This document shows positions 29,275-39,495 of a stretch of 64,000 nt of DNA, piece by piece; the first letter of the stretch is position 1, and every line of letters starts with the position of its first letter. The notes under the pieces were generated by a model, which saw only the letters and a program-made list of their open reading frames with translations, had not been told where the DNA came from and searched no databases. Both the position numbers and the translations under genes were made by a program. The DNA is from an uncultured Clostridia bacterium (GTDB taxonomy: Bacteria; Bacillota; Clostridia; TANB77; CAG-508), in NCBI GenBank assembly GCA_944391745.1, contig CALXUS010000002.1, positions 62,001 through 126,000 on the forward strand. The letters are read 5' to 3'.

Positions 29275-32200
29275 ATGAAAAAAATAAAATTAGTTATAGT
29301 AAGTTTTATTTTTATATTAATTTGTAATTATTATATTATTCCAGTTGCTTATGCTGCTGAAAATGTATTAGAAAATGAAGAAAATCAATATAATGAAGTA
29401 TCTACACTAAGTGATGATACTGATACAGAAATAGATTTTGCAAGTAATAGTCTAAAGAATTATTTATTAAGTTACTATGATTCTAATTATGATAATAAAA
29501 TAACCAAATATGATATGGAGCAAATTACTTATTTAGAAATACCATTTTTAGGTGATGATGAAGAAGTAATAGATATTAAAGGAATAGAATATGCTACTTC
29601 TTTAGAAAGCTTAACTTTATATAATTCTACAAATTTAAAGGTTTTAGAGAATTTAAATTCATTAGAAAGTCTTACATTAAATTCTATAGAATCTGAGGAA
29701 GATTTAAAAAGTATTAAAAATATTCCAAATATTAAATATATTAAGTTAAGTTCAATAGATTTAAATAAATATAGTTTATCAGAATTACCAACAAAAATAG
29801 AAAGTTTAAGAATTGATTCATGTGAATTAAGTAATATAGAAGATATTAAGAATTTTTCTAATTTACAAACATTAGAGATATATGGAAATGGATTTCCAGA
29901 GGATAAGCTAGAAAATTTAGATGCAATTAATGAATTACCAAAATTAAATTACTTAACAATTCATAATTTTAATTTGACAGATTTAAAATTTTTAGAAAAT
30001 AACAATAGTATAGTAGATTTAAATGTAGCTTATAATAAAATAGAGGACATATCTACTATTAATACAATGAAAAAACTTAATTTAGTAGATATTGCATATA
30101 ATAATCTTAAAGATGTGTCAATATTAGAAAATAGTCCTTTAATACAATTTACAACAATTCAGCAAGATTTAACTTTTGGCTTAGGAGATATAAAAAAGGG
30201 TGAGACAGTAGAAATAGATTTGCCTCAAATTGTAAAAGATGCATTTGACTCAAGTAGTAGTTTTTATATGGAAGATGCCTATATGTATAAAACTAAAGAA
30301 GAGGAAAATGGTGCTTATGTATCTGATGATAATTCTAAAATAATAGTTAATACTGAGAAAATTAGTTTAGGTGATAAAAATGAAAGATTTGAATTAAGTG
30401 GTAATGGAAAATTATCTGGAACAACAATATATTTAAATTATACTATAAGAGCTAATGGAGATAGTAATAAAGAAATTAATTTTGCAAGTGAAAAATTAAA
30501 AAACTACTTATTGGAAAATAATGATATAGATAATGATGGAAAAATTACTGAATATGATATGACTCAAATAACAGAGTTGTATCTACCATATTTAGATGAA
30601 ACAATAGACTTACAAGGATTAGAATATGCAACATCATTAGAAAGATTGTATGTTAGTTATGCTGAAAATTTACAAGTGTTAACTAATTTAGACAAATTAG
30701 AACATTTAGAAGTACAGGAGATATTTTCAGATGAAGATTTTCAAGCATTAAATAATATTCCTAATTTGAAAAATCTATCATTATCTAGTGTGGATTTTAA
30801 TAAATATAAACTATCAGACTTACCAAAAAACATTGAAATATTATATTTAAATTCATGCTATATTGATAATATAGAGGAAATAAAAGAATTTTCTAATCTA
30901 AAAGAGTTAAACATATATGGAAGACAATATAGTGAAAATGAATTAACAGGATTAAATAGTATTAATGAATTAAGTAATTTAAGAAATCTTACAATAAATA
31001 ATTTAGAATTAAAAAATATAGATTTCTTAGAAAATAATAATTATATAGAAAACTTAAATGTATATTCAAATGAAATAACAGATATTTCTGTTGTTAATAC
31101 AATGAAAAACTTAAAGCAAATATCTATAAGTAATAACAATATTCAAGATGTTTCTATATTAGAAGATTCCAGTTTAATAGATAATGAGCAAATTAATCAA
31201 AAAATAGTTTTTGATAATCTAGAAGCTATTCAAGGTCAAACTCTAGAAATAGATTTGCCACAGACTGTAAAAAGTATGTTTAATCCAGATAGTAGATTTT
31301 ATGCAGAGGGTGCTTATATAGTAAGAGATTGGAACATGACAGGAGAAGAAGGAGTAAACATAAATGTAGATGACTTGAAAATTATAATTGATGCTAGTAA
31401 CTTAAATATGGGAGAAAAAGAAGAAAACTTTACTATATATGGAGATGGAGCTTTATCAGGAACAGAAATAAAAGTTAGATATAATGTAAGAGCTCCTGGA
31501 GACAATAAAAAAGAAGTTTCTTTTAAGAGTGAAAGTTTAAAAAATTATTTATTAGAAAATTACGATATAGATAATGATGATTTAATTACTCAATATGACA
31601 TGGCTCAAATTACAGAATTATATATTCCTTACAGTGAAAATAATGAAAAAACTGATTTACAAGGTTTAGAATATGCTACTTCATTAAAATATTTATCTGT
31701 TCCAAACGGTGTCAATTATGAAGTATTAACAGGTTTACAAAACTTAGAACATTTAGAAATAGATAATATATATGCACAAGAAGATTATAAAGCTATAAAA
31801 AATATTCCAAATTTAAAATCCTTAAGTTTAAGCTATATTAATATGCAAGAATATGCATTAACAGATTTACCAATGAATTTAACAAAATTAAGACTAAACA
31901 ATTGTGATTTAAATGATATAAGTAAAATTAACCAATTTACAAATTTAGAAAGTTTAGAAATAAATGGCACATATTCTAATCAAAAAGTAACAGGACTAGA
32001 TGCAATAAATTCTTTAACAAATTTGAAAAATCTATCATTAACTTATATGGATTTAACAGATATAGAATTTCTTAGAAATAATAATTATTTAGAAACTTTA
32101 GATGTTTCAGGCAATGATTTAACTGATATATCTGTTATAAAAACAATGAAAAATTTAAATAATGCTTATTTTCAATATAATAACATTCAAGATGTAACTT

Positions 32201-35200
32201 CTTTAAAAGGAACGAAATTTATAAATCAAGATAATAATATTGCACAAAATATTAACTTTAATGTAGAGGGAATTTCTGGAGAACAAATAGAAATAGACTT
32301 ACCTCAAACAATAAAAAGTGCATTAAATGAAAATGATGAAATTTTTGGAATTAAAGATTTAAGAATAGAATATAGTGGATATTCAAATAATGGAGAAAAT
32401 AAGTCAATAGCTAGAATTAGTGATGATAAAACAAAAATAATATTAGACACATCAGATATAGATTTAGGAAGCGGAAATCAATATATTTATTTTTATGGAT
32501 CTGGAATTTTAAGTTCTAGTTCAATATACATCTCTTATAAAATATATGCTGACGGTGATAAAACTAAGGAAGTAGAGTTTGAAGATGAAGATTTAAAAAA
32601 TTATTTATTACAAAATTATGATATAGATGCAGATGGAAAAATAACAGAATTTGATATGGCTCAGATTCAAAGTTTATCAATTAACAATATTTACTTAGAT
32701 AGTGTAAAAGGATTAGGAAAAGCAAAAAATTTAAAGTATTTAGATCTTTCTATAAATACTAATTATGATAGTAATAATAAAGCTATTCCAGTAGATTTGT
32801 CAGAAATAGCAGAATTAAAAAAACTAGAATCTTTATATTTATATGGAAATACAAGAAATATAGAATTCTTGACTGAAATGAAAAATCTAAAAATTTTATA
32901 TGTTGAAATACATTATGATAATCCAGAAAATATCCATATATTAGAAAACCTAAAAAATTTAGAGAATTTAACTATAACAGGAGAAATTGAAACTCTTGAG
33001 CCATTAAGCAATTTGGTAAATTTGGATAGTCTTACAATAGACAGTAGTAGTAATGGTATAAAAGATTTAACATATTTGAAAAAATTAACAAATTTAACTT
33101 CTTTAACTTTAAGAGGAAATTTTGAAAAGTGGGAGAATTTTGATGAAATTGGTAAATTAAAGAATTTAGTCTCATTACACATTTATAGATATGATGGAAA
33201 CGAAAACTTACCAATTGATTATTCATTTATTAATGAGTTATCAAATTTATGGAGTTTAGATATTAAAGATAGTTATACGAATTTTGATTGTAGCCTTATA
33301 AAGCCTAATAACTTATCTCATTTATATTTAAAAGTAAATTCTTTACTAAATATTGATCAATTAGGAAATCTATCAAAATTATACTCTTTGGATATAGAAA
33401 GTAGTAAATTATCTGATATTGAATTTGTAAGAAATTTAGATTTAGATTCATTAACATTAAGAAACAATTATGTAACAGATTTAACTCCATTAGAAAACAT
33501 GAATGTTAATTATGTAGATTTAATAAATAATCCTATTAATCCTGAAGAATATGATAATTCTAGAATAATAGAATTATATGGAGACAAATTACAACTTACA
33601 GAATATGAAAAAACTAAAAAATTAGAATTTAAAGATAAGGATTTTAAAGAAGAACTTTTAAAACAGTATGACTTAAATAGGGATGAGGAAATTTCTATTT
33701 ATGAAATGGAACAAATAAAATATTTATCTGCTAATAATTTAGAACATGCTGAATATTTAACAAATTTGGAATCTCTTTCAATTTCTTCTATTTCATTAGA
33801 TAGAGATGGACAACTTGCATTAATAGAAGAAATTAATAAATTGAAACCAGAAGTACAAATATCTAATTCTTATATGGCTATAAATATTGACATAGGAGAT
33901 CTACATCAATCTAAAGAAGAATATGTATTTAATGTGGATGAAGAAGTTCCTATTTTAAAAGAATTTGAAGATGTTAATAGTCGTTTATATATTGGAAAAT
34001 TAAATTTAGAAGAATCTTATATAGATAAAAACATTGCTACATTTGATGGAAAAAAATTATCTATGAATTTAGATAGAGTTGGAGAGCAGAATTATTATAT
34101 AAGTTATAGAATAGATGGAACTTATTCTAATGTTAGCATATCTGTTAATTGGAGAGTTATAACAGATGGAGATAATAGTAAAGTAATAACTTTCAAAGAT
34201 AGTAATTTAAATAAAAAATTAGTAGAATATTACGATTTAGATAATGATAAAAAATTTACAGAGTATGATGCTAATAATATTGCAGCATTGAATATAGACA
34301 GCTCTGAAATAGAGAGCTTAGAAGGAATAGAAAAACTAAAGAATTTAAGAGAATTATATGCAAGCTATAATAATATTTCAAATTTAGAGCCATTAAGGAA
34401 TATGCAAACATTAGAAATTATGAATCTAATGTATAATGATATAACAAATATAGAACCTATTATGGGATTAGAAAATTTAAATTGGATTGATGTTTATTAT
34501 AATAAAATAACAGACATAAGTTGCTTAAAAAATAGAAAATTTGAATTAACTAGATATTTAGGATTTGGTGGAAATTTTGTAGATTTTTCAAATGATAGTA
34601 AGCAATTAGAAATCTATATAAGTGAATTGAAAAAAGATGTAGATAAAGAGGGAGGAAATTATATAGATGAATCTTTAGTTTGTAGTTTTGCTTCTAGTCA
34701 AAAATATGGAAACCCAGCAGATTTTGGAAAAGAAGTAAAAATGAATTCTAAAATAAAAGATAAATTGATTAAGGCAGGAGCAGATTTAAATAATGATAAA
34801 AAGCTTACCGCAGAAGAGTTATATAAAGCTACTAATTCATATTATGATGATAGTAATGATGAATATTATGATGCAGTAGTTAAAAGTTTAGATTTATCTA
34901 ATATGGGATTAACAGATATAACTGGATTAGAATATTTAACAGGACTTAAAAGCTTAAATTTAAGTCATAATAACATTTCTAATATTAAGCCATTAGCATA
35001 CCTAATGAATTTAACTAATTTAGACTTAAGCTATAATAAAATAACAGATATAAGCTGTTTACCATATTATGCTTATAATCAAATTGAAAGAACGATTAAC
35101 CTAAGTCATAACAATATTTCAGATATGTCAAGTATTAATAATTGGGTAATTACATATAATACATATTATTCTGAGTGGCAAGCAGGGGAAGGAATAAATT

Positions 35201-36075
35201 CTAGATTATTAAACTTAGATTTATCATACAATAATATAGAAGACATATCAGGAGTTAAAGATTATAAGTGCTTGGGTAAGTTAAATTTAAGCAATAATAA
35301 AATAAAAGACATTTCAAGTTTAAGAGAATATGACTTTAAGATAAACGAACCTTGGGAAGACATGGATGAAACTGATGAAATTATAGAACTATTATCTGAA
35401 TTTAAAGGAATAGACTTATCTTCAAATAATATAGATGTAAACTCTTCAGGTAATAAGGCAGTGATACAAGTATTTAAGAATAAAAAAGTTAATTTAAATG
35501 TAAGTAATCAAATTAGAGACTTACCATTTAAAGATGTAAGTAAAAATGTATGGTACTATAATTCAGTAAAATATTGCTATGAAAATGGAATAATAGTGGG
35601 AACAACAGATGAGACATTTTCACCAAATACAAATGTAACAAGGGGAAATTTAGTAACAATACTTTGGAGAATGGAAGGAAACCCAGTAGTATCAGGAAAT
35701 TTATCATTCCCAGATGTAAAACAAAGTGACTACTACTATGAAGCAGTAAAATGGGCAGAAAAAACAGGAGTAGTACATGGATATGATACAGGAAAATTTG
35801 GACCAAATAACTATATTTCAAGAGAGCAATTAGCAACAATATTAAATAATTATGCAAAATACAAAAAGAAGGATACATCAAAAAAGGCAGATTTAAGTAC
35901 ATTTACAGATAACAAGAAAATATCAAGCTATGCGAAAGAAGGAGTAGCATGGGCAGTAGGAAACAAAGTAATGAGTGGAAAAAATGAAGGAACAAGAGTA
36001 GACCCACAAGGAAAAGCAACAAGAGCAGAAACTGCAGCTATGATACAAAATTATTGTAGTTATGTAGGAAGATAA
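29275..36075 (+). CDS. Giant modular EF-hand/LRR surface protein with three SLH domains
   Basis: The 2266-residue protein has a signal peptide (about 1-28) and seven modules starting near residues 51, 399, 745, 1097, 1448, 1636 and 1820. Each opens with a 'xLKNYLL' helix and an EF-hand-like loop (for example DIDNDGKITEYDM), then internalin-type LRRs. The first three, and less clearly the fourth, close with a beta-rich segment (EIDLPQTIK and ISYKIYADGD types). The last LRR block uses LDLSYNKITDIS repeats. SLH repeats start at about 2083. Some EF loops have lost acidic positions (DNDDLIT, DSNYDNKIT). Likely an adhesin or scaffold on the outer surface; ligand unknown. Confidence 0.9.
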   Translation: MKKIKLVIVSFIFILICNYYIIPVAYAAENVLENEENQYNEVSTLSDDTDTEIDFASNSLKNYLLSYYDSNYDNKITKYDMEQITYLEIPFLGDDEEVIDIKGIEYATSLESLTLYNSTNLKVLENLNSLESLTLNSIESEEDLKSIKNIPNIKYIKLSSIDLNKYSLSELPTKIESLRIDSCELSNIEDIKNFSNLQTLEIYGNGFPEDKLENLDAINELPKLNYLTIHNFNLTDLKFLENNNSIVDLNVAYNKIEDISTINTMKKLNLVDIAYNNLKDVSILENSPLIQFTTIQQDLTFGLGDIKKGETVEIDLPQIVKDAFDSSSSFYMEDAYMYKTKEEENGAYVSDDNSKIIVNTEKISLGDKNERFELSGNGKLSGTTIYLNYTIRANGDSNKEINFASEKLKNYLLENNDIDNDGKITEYDMTQITELYLPYLDETIDLQGLEYATSLERLYVSYAENLQVLTNLDKLEHLEVQEIFSDEDFQALNNIPNLKNLSLSSVDFNKYKLSDLPKNIEILYLNSCYIDNIEEIKEFSNLKELNIYGRQYSENELTGLNSINELSNLRNLTINNLELKNIDFLENNNYIENLNVYSNEITDISVVNTMKNLKQISISNNNIQDVSILEDSSLIDNEQINQKIVFDNLEAIQGQTLEIDLPQTVKSMFNPDSRFYAEGAYIVRDWNMTGEEGVNINVDDLKIIIDASNLNMGEKEENFTIYGDGALSGTEIKVRYNVRAPGDNKKEVSFKSESLKNYLLENYDIDNDDLITQYDMAQITELYIPYSENNEKTDLQGLEYATSLKYLSVPNGVNYEVLTGLQNLEHLEIDNIYAQEDYKAIKNIPNLKSLSLSYINMQEYALTDLPMNLTKLRLNNCDLNDISKINQFTNLESLEINGTYSNQKVTGLDAINSLTNLKNLSLTYMDLTDIEFLRNNNYLETLDVSGNDLTDISVIKTMKNLNNAYFQYNNIQDVTSLKGTKFINQDNNIAQNINFNVEGISGEQIEIDLPQTIKSALNENDEIFGIKDLRIEYSGYSNNGENKSIARISDDKTKIILDTSDIDLGSGNQYIYFYGSGILSSSSIYISYKIYADGDKTKEVEFEDEDLKNYLLQNYDIDADGKITEFDMAQIQSLSINNIYLDSVKGLGKAKNLKYLDLSINTNYDSNNKAIPVDLSEIAELKKLESLYLYGNTRNIEFLTEMKNLKILYVEIHYDNPENIHILENLKNLENLTITGEIETLEPLSNLVNLDSLTIDSSSNGIKDLTYLKKLTNLTSLTLRGNFEKWENFDEIGKLKNLVSLHIYRYDGNENLPIDYSFINELSNLWSLDIKDSYTNFDCSLIKPNNLSHLYLKVNSLLNIDQLGNLSKLYSLDIESSKLSDIEFVRNLDLDSLTLRNNYVTDLTPLENMNVNYVDLINNPINPEEYDNSRIIELYGDKLQLTEYEKTKKLEFKDKDFKEELLKQYDLNRDEEISIYEMEQIKYLSANNLEHAEYLTNLESLSISSISLDRDGQLALIEEINKLKPEVQISNSYMAINIDIGDLHQSKEEYVFNVDEEVPILKEFEDVNSRLYIGKLNLEESYIDKNIATFDGKKLSMNLDRVGEQNYYISYRIDGTYSNVSISVNWRVITDGDNSKVITFKDSNLNKKLVEYYDLDNDKKFTEYDANNIAALNIDSSEIESLEGIEKLKNLRELYASYNNISNLEPLRNMQTLEIMNLMYNDITNIEPIMGLENLNWIDVYYNKITDISCLKNRKFELTRYLGFGGNFVDFSNDSKQLEIYISELKKDVDKEGGNYIDESLVCSFASSQKYGNPADFGKEVKMNSKIKDKLIKAGADLNNDKKLTAEELYKATNSYYDDSNDEYYDAVVKSLDLSNMGLTDITGLEYLTGLKSLNLSHNNISNIKPLAYLMNLTNLDLSYNKITDISCLPYYAYNQIERTINLSHNNISDMSSINNWVITYNTYYSEWQAGEGINSRLLNLDLSYNNIEDISGVKDYKCLGKLNLSNNKIKDISSLREYDFKINEPWEDMDETDEIIELLSEFKGIDLSSNNIDVNSSGNKAVIQVFKNKKVNLNVSNQIRDLPFKDVSKNVWYYNSVKYCYENGIIVGTTDETFSPNTNVTRGNLVTILWRMEGNPVVSGNLSFPDVKQSDYYYEAVKWAEKTGVVHGYDTGKFGPNNYISREQLATILNNYAKYKKKDTSKKADLSTFTDNKKISSYAKEGVAWAVGNKVMSGKNEGTRVDPQGKATRAETAAMIQNYCSYVGR
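35702..35978 (+). repeat. Copy 2 of the 277-base identical SLH block
   Basis: Identical to 28877-29153. Confidence 0.93.
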
Positions 36076-36084
36076 ATTTTAAAA

Positions 36085-36126
36085 AAGAATTTTAGACGTA
36101 AAAATCTAAAATTCTTTATTTTTTTT
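36085..36126 (+). terminator. Intrinsic terminator after the giant LRR gene
   Basis: A 12-base perfect stem (36085-36096 with 36105-36116), an eight-base loop and a following T-rich tail. Confidence 0.88.
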
Positions 36127-36134
36127 ATATTGTA

Positions 36135-36143
36135 TGATATAAT
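36135..36143 (+). promoter_or_regulatory. Extended -10 promoter for the glucosaminidase-SLH gene
   Basis: TGATATAAT gives an extended -10 (TG-N-TATAAT) about 75 bases before the gene. No good -35 is visible, and the upstream bases are the terminator tail. Confidence 0.45.
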
Positions 36144-36218
36144 TGCAAAGAATTAGACTCGAAAAAGTATATTAGAACTAATAAAAAACAAATATTAATT
36201 GAAAGGAAAATTAATTAA

Positions 36219-38063
36219 ATGAAAAAAATTGTTTTAAAATTTTTTATTGTAGTTATTTTAAGCATGTTAATAATTAGTTTGATTAATCCAATAGTTTTTG
36301 CACAAACTAATTATAACCAGGTAGAAATTCCAGCTACTCAAACTAGAAAAAATGGAATAAATAATTTTCCTGATAGTTATAAAACATTATTACAAAAGTT
36401 AGTAAATAAAACAGGTCATTCAAATTGGAAATTTGTTGCATTATATACAGACATTGATTGGAATGAACTAGTTTCACAAGAAAGCACACATTTAAAAAAT
36501 ACATTAATAAAAAATGATGCTAATAATTATCCAGATTCTTGGTATTGCTCATGCAATCAAGAAGGAGATTCAGAATATTATTGTGCATCAAAAGATATAA
36601 TTTCATATTATTTAGATCCTAGAAATTTTTTAACAGAAATAACAATATTTCAATTTTTAGATTTATCTAATAATATCAAAGCATCAGTTGCGAATATTGA
36701 AAAGTTAGTTGATGGAACATTTTTAGATGGTGAGTCAAATGGAATAAGATATGCGCAAATGATTTATGATGCTGCTGAAGCTTCAGGAGAAAGTGCATAT
36801 AGTTTAGTAATAAAAATATTTCAAGAGTTAGGAAGAAATAATCAAGGTAATATGCCTTATGTTGTTTCTGGAAAAGATGAAAAATATCCTAATGTGTATA
36901 ATTTCTATAATTATGGTGCAAAAGATGGGGATAATAATATTGAATTGGCACTAGAATATGCATATAATGCAGGTTGGACAACCCCATATAAAGCTATTGT
37001 AGAAGGAGCAAAATTAGTTTCAAGTAATTATTTAAGCCAAGGTCAAAATACAAAGTATACATATAAATTTGATGTTATAGGAAATAGTTTTGATAAACTA
37101 TATAAAAATCAATATATGACTAATATACAAGATCCTAATAACCAAGCAAATATGTTATATGAAGCTTATAGCAGTAATGGATTATTAAATAATGATTTAA
37201 CATTTATTATACCTGTATATAAAAATATGCCAACTTATGTTAAACTACCTTCAAACGAAACCGGTAATTTATATTATGTAAGTTCAAATTATACCTCAGT
37301 ATTTTTAAGAAATGGTCCTGGTGGTGCAGGAAGTGGATATATTAATTTAGCAGCTTTATTAAAAGACACAGTAGTTAGTGTACTTCAAACTGGAATAAAT
37401 GAATGGGCAAAAGTTAGATATAATGGTATAGTAGGATATATGTCAGAAGATTATTTAACACCTGTTAACACTAAAAAAGATACTTATAAAGTTCCATCAG
37501 TTACAGAATTACCATTTACAGATGTAGATGCTGATAATTGGTATTATAATTCAGTAAAATATTGTTATGATAATGGATTAATAATGGGCACGACAGATAC
37601 AACATTTTCACCAAATACAAATGTGACAAGAGGAAATTTAGTAACAATATTATATAGAATGGAAGGTTATCCAAAAGTTGAAGGAACAGTATCATTTCCA
37701 GATGTAAAACAAAGTGATTATTATTATGATGCAGTAAAATGGGCAGAAAAAACGGGAGTAGTACATGGGTATGAAACTGGAAAATTCGGACCAAATAATA
37801 ATATATCAAGAGAACAATTAGCAACAATATTAAATAACTATGCAAAATATAAAAGAAAAGATACGTCAGCAAGGACAGATTTAACTAGATTTACAGATAA
37901 TGCAAAAATATCAAGTTATGCAAAAGAAGCAATATCATGGGCTGTTGCAAGTAAAGTAATGAGTGGAAAGAAAGAAGGAACTTTGGCAGATCCACAAGGA
38001 AGAGCAACAAGAGCAGAGGCTGCAGCTATGATACAAAATTATTGTAGCTATATTGGAAGATAA
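36219..38063 (+). CDS. N-acetylglucosaminidase-like wall hydrolase with SH3 and three SLH domains
   Basis: The 614-residue protein has a signal peptide (about 1-28). A region at about 45-340 matches secreted peptidoglycan glucosaminidases of Firmicutes: FPDSYKTLLQKLVNKTGHSNW, IDWNELVSQE, ASKDIISYYLDPRNFLTE, IFQFLDLS, and a C-terminal YMTNIQDPNNQA. A bacterial SH3-type domain lies at about 348-412 (VFLRNGPGGAGSGYI, WAKVRYNGIVGYMSEDYL), and SLH repeats at about 431-614. It probably cleaves glycan strands during wall growth or separation. Its SLH module is closer to that of the first gene (DTSARTDL, PQGRATRAEAA) than to the five between. Its stop is 36 bases before ugd. Confidence 0.88.
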   Translation: MKKIVLKFFIVVILSMLIISLINPIVFAQTNYNQVEIPATQTRKNGINNFPDSYKTLLQKLVNKTGHSNWKFVALYTDIDWNELVSQESTHLKNTLIKNDANNYPDSWYCSCNQEGDSEYYCASKDIISYYLDPRNFLTEITIFQFLDLSNNIKASVANIEKLVDGTFLDGESNGIRYAQMIYDAAEASGESAYSLVIKIFQELGRNNQGNMPYVVSGKDEKYPNVYNFYNYGAKDGDNNIELALEYAYNAGWTTPYKAIVEGAKLVSSNYLSQGQNTKYTYKFDVIGNSFDKLYKNQYMTNIQDPNNQANMLYEAYSSNGLLNNDLTFIIPVYKNMPTYVKLPSNETGNLYYVSSNYTSVFLRNGPGGAGSGYINLAALLKDTVVSVLQTGINEWAKVRYNGIVGYMSEDYLTPVNTKKDTYKVPSVTELPFTDVDADNWYYNSVKYCYDNGLIMGTTDTTFSPNTNVTRGNLVTILYRMEGYPKVEGTVSFPDVKQSDYYYDAVKWAEKTGVVHGYETGKFGPNNNISREQLATILNNYAKYKRKDTSARTDLTRFTDNAKISSYAKEAISWAVASKVMSGKKEGTLADPQGRATRAEAAAMIQNYCSYIGR

Positions 38064-38099
38064 AAATATTTAGTTATAAAAACAAAAGTTAGGAGTAAT

Positions 38100-39419
38100 A
38101 TGATGAAAATTACAGTAGTAGGAACAGGTTACGTAGGATTAGTGGCAGGAGTTTGTTTTGCAGAAAAAGGTCATAATGTTATATGTTATGACATAAACAA
38201 AGAAAAAATAGAAACAATGAAAAAAGGTATAAGCCCTATTTATGAGACAGGACTTCAAGAATTAATGCAAAAAAATAACAAAGCAGGAAGAATACATTAT
38301 ACAACAGATTATAAAGAAGCTTATAAAGATTCAGATTTTATATTTATTGGAGTTGGAACTCCAGAAAGACCTGATGGTTCAGCAAATTTGGATTATGTGT
38401 ATGAAGCTGCTCTTCAAATTGCACAAAATATACAAAAAGATTGCGTTGTTGTCGTTAAATCGACAGTACCTATAGGTACAAATGATGATATAGAGAAATA
38501 TATTAGAAGTAATTTAAAAAATGATGTGCATATAGATGTAGCAAGTAATCCAGAATTTTTAGCACAAGGTCAAGCTGTTAAAGATACTTTAGAACCATCA
38601 AGAATAGTAATAGGAACGGAAAATAAAGAAACTGAACAGAAAATGTTAGATTTGTATTCAAACTTTGATGCACCTATTCTTACAACTGATAGAAAAAGTG
38701 CAGAAATGGTTAAATATGCATCAAATGACTTTTTAGCTTTAAAAATAAGTTACATAAATGATATTGCTAATCTTTGTGAAGTAGTAGGCGCAAATATAGA
38801 AGATGTTGCAAAAGGAATGAGTTATGATAACAGGATTGGAGATAAATTCCTAAAAGCAGGATGTGGGTATGGTGGAAGCTGTTTCCCCAAAGATACTAAA
38901 GCACTACATTATTTGGCATCACAAGGAGGATATGAACTAAAAACAGTTAAAGCAGCTATAGAAGTCAATAAAAATCAAAAATTAATATTAATACAAAAAG
39001 CTAGACAAAAATTTAGAAGTTTTAAAGGGGTAAATATAGCAGTATTAGGTTTAGCCTTTAAGCCAGGAACTGATGATTTAAGAGAAGCTCCATCATTAGA
39101 TAATGTATCAGTATTTATTGATGAGGGAGCAAATATAAAAGCGTATGATCCAATTGCTGAAGATAATTATAAGAAGAAATATCCTACTCAAATAAAATAT
39201 ATGAAATCTCCAGAAGAAGCATTAAAAGACGCAGATGTATGTTTCATATTTACAGAGTGGGGAGAAATAAAAAATGTAAAGCCAGAAGAATATGCAAGAT
39301 TAATGAAAACACCATTAGTATATGATGGTAGAAATATATATAACATTTCTGAAATGGAAGATGCAGATGTAGAGTATTATTCAGTTGGAAGAAAATGTAG
39401 TATAAAAACTATGAATTAA
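38100..39419 (+). CDS. ugd: UDP-glucose 6-dehydrogenase
   Basis: The 439-residue enzyme oxidises UDP-glucose to UDP-glucuronate with two NAD+. The N-terminal Rossmann motif is GTGYVGLVAGVCFAEKGH, the SNPEFLAQGQAV segment follows, and the catalytic Cys is in GCGYGGSCFPKDTKAL. The C-terminal UDP-binding domain has LGLAFKPGTDDLREAPS. Two consecutive ATGs (38100 and 38103) follow AGGAG; either may be used. UDP-glucuronate would feed one or both polymer pathways. A UDP-N-acetylmannosamine dehydrogenase is a less likely alternative. Confidence 0.92.
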   Translation: MMKITVVGTGYVGLVAGVCFAEKGHNVICYDINKEKIETMKKGISPIYETGLQELMQKNNKAGRIHYTTDYKEAYKDSDFIFIGVGTPERPDGSANLDYVYEAALQIAQNIQKDCVVVVKSTVPIGTNDDIEKYIRSNLKNDVHIDVASNPEFLAQGQAVKDTLEPSRIVIGTENKETEQKMLDLYSNFDAPILTTDRKSAEMVKYASNDFLALKISYINDIANLCEVVGANIEDVAKGMSYDNRIGDKFLKAGCGYGGSCFPKDTKALHYLASQGGYELKTVKAAIEVNKNQKLILIQKARQKFRSFKGVNIAVLGLAFKPGTDDLREAPSLDNVSVFIDEGANIKAYDPIAEDNYKKKYPTQIKYMKSPEEALKDADVCFIFTEWGEIKNVKPEEYARLMKTPLVYDGRNIYNISEMEDADVEYYSVGRKCSIKTMN

Positions 39420-39452
39420 AAAATAAAACAAAATTTTACAAAAAAATAAAAG

Positions 39453-39495
39453 AAAGGAGACTTGCATAAAAATAAATTGCAAGGATAAAATAATG
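39453..39495 (+). promoter_or_regulatory. Distant RBS with a hairpin before ychF
   Basis: AAAGGAG at 39453-39459 is one base before CTTGCA (39461-39466), which pairs perfectly with TGCAAG (39478-39483). Nine bases then lead to the ATG at 39493. A weaker AAGGA (39481-39485), partly inside the stem, could also serve as RBS, so this case is less clear than the other three. Confidence 0.35.

Noticed and set aside
35528..35902. 124-residue - strand ORF, also present at 27461-27835 and 28703-29077
   Set aside because: It recurs only because the SLH DNA beneath it is repeated. It is a Leu/His-rich shadow with no RBS.
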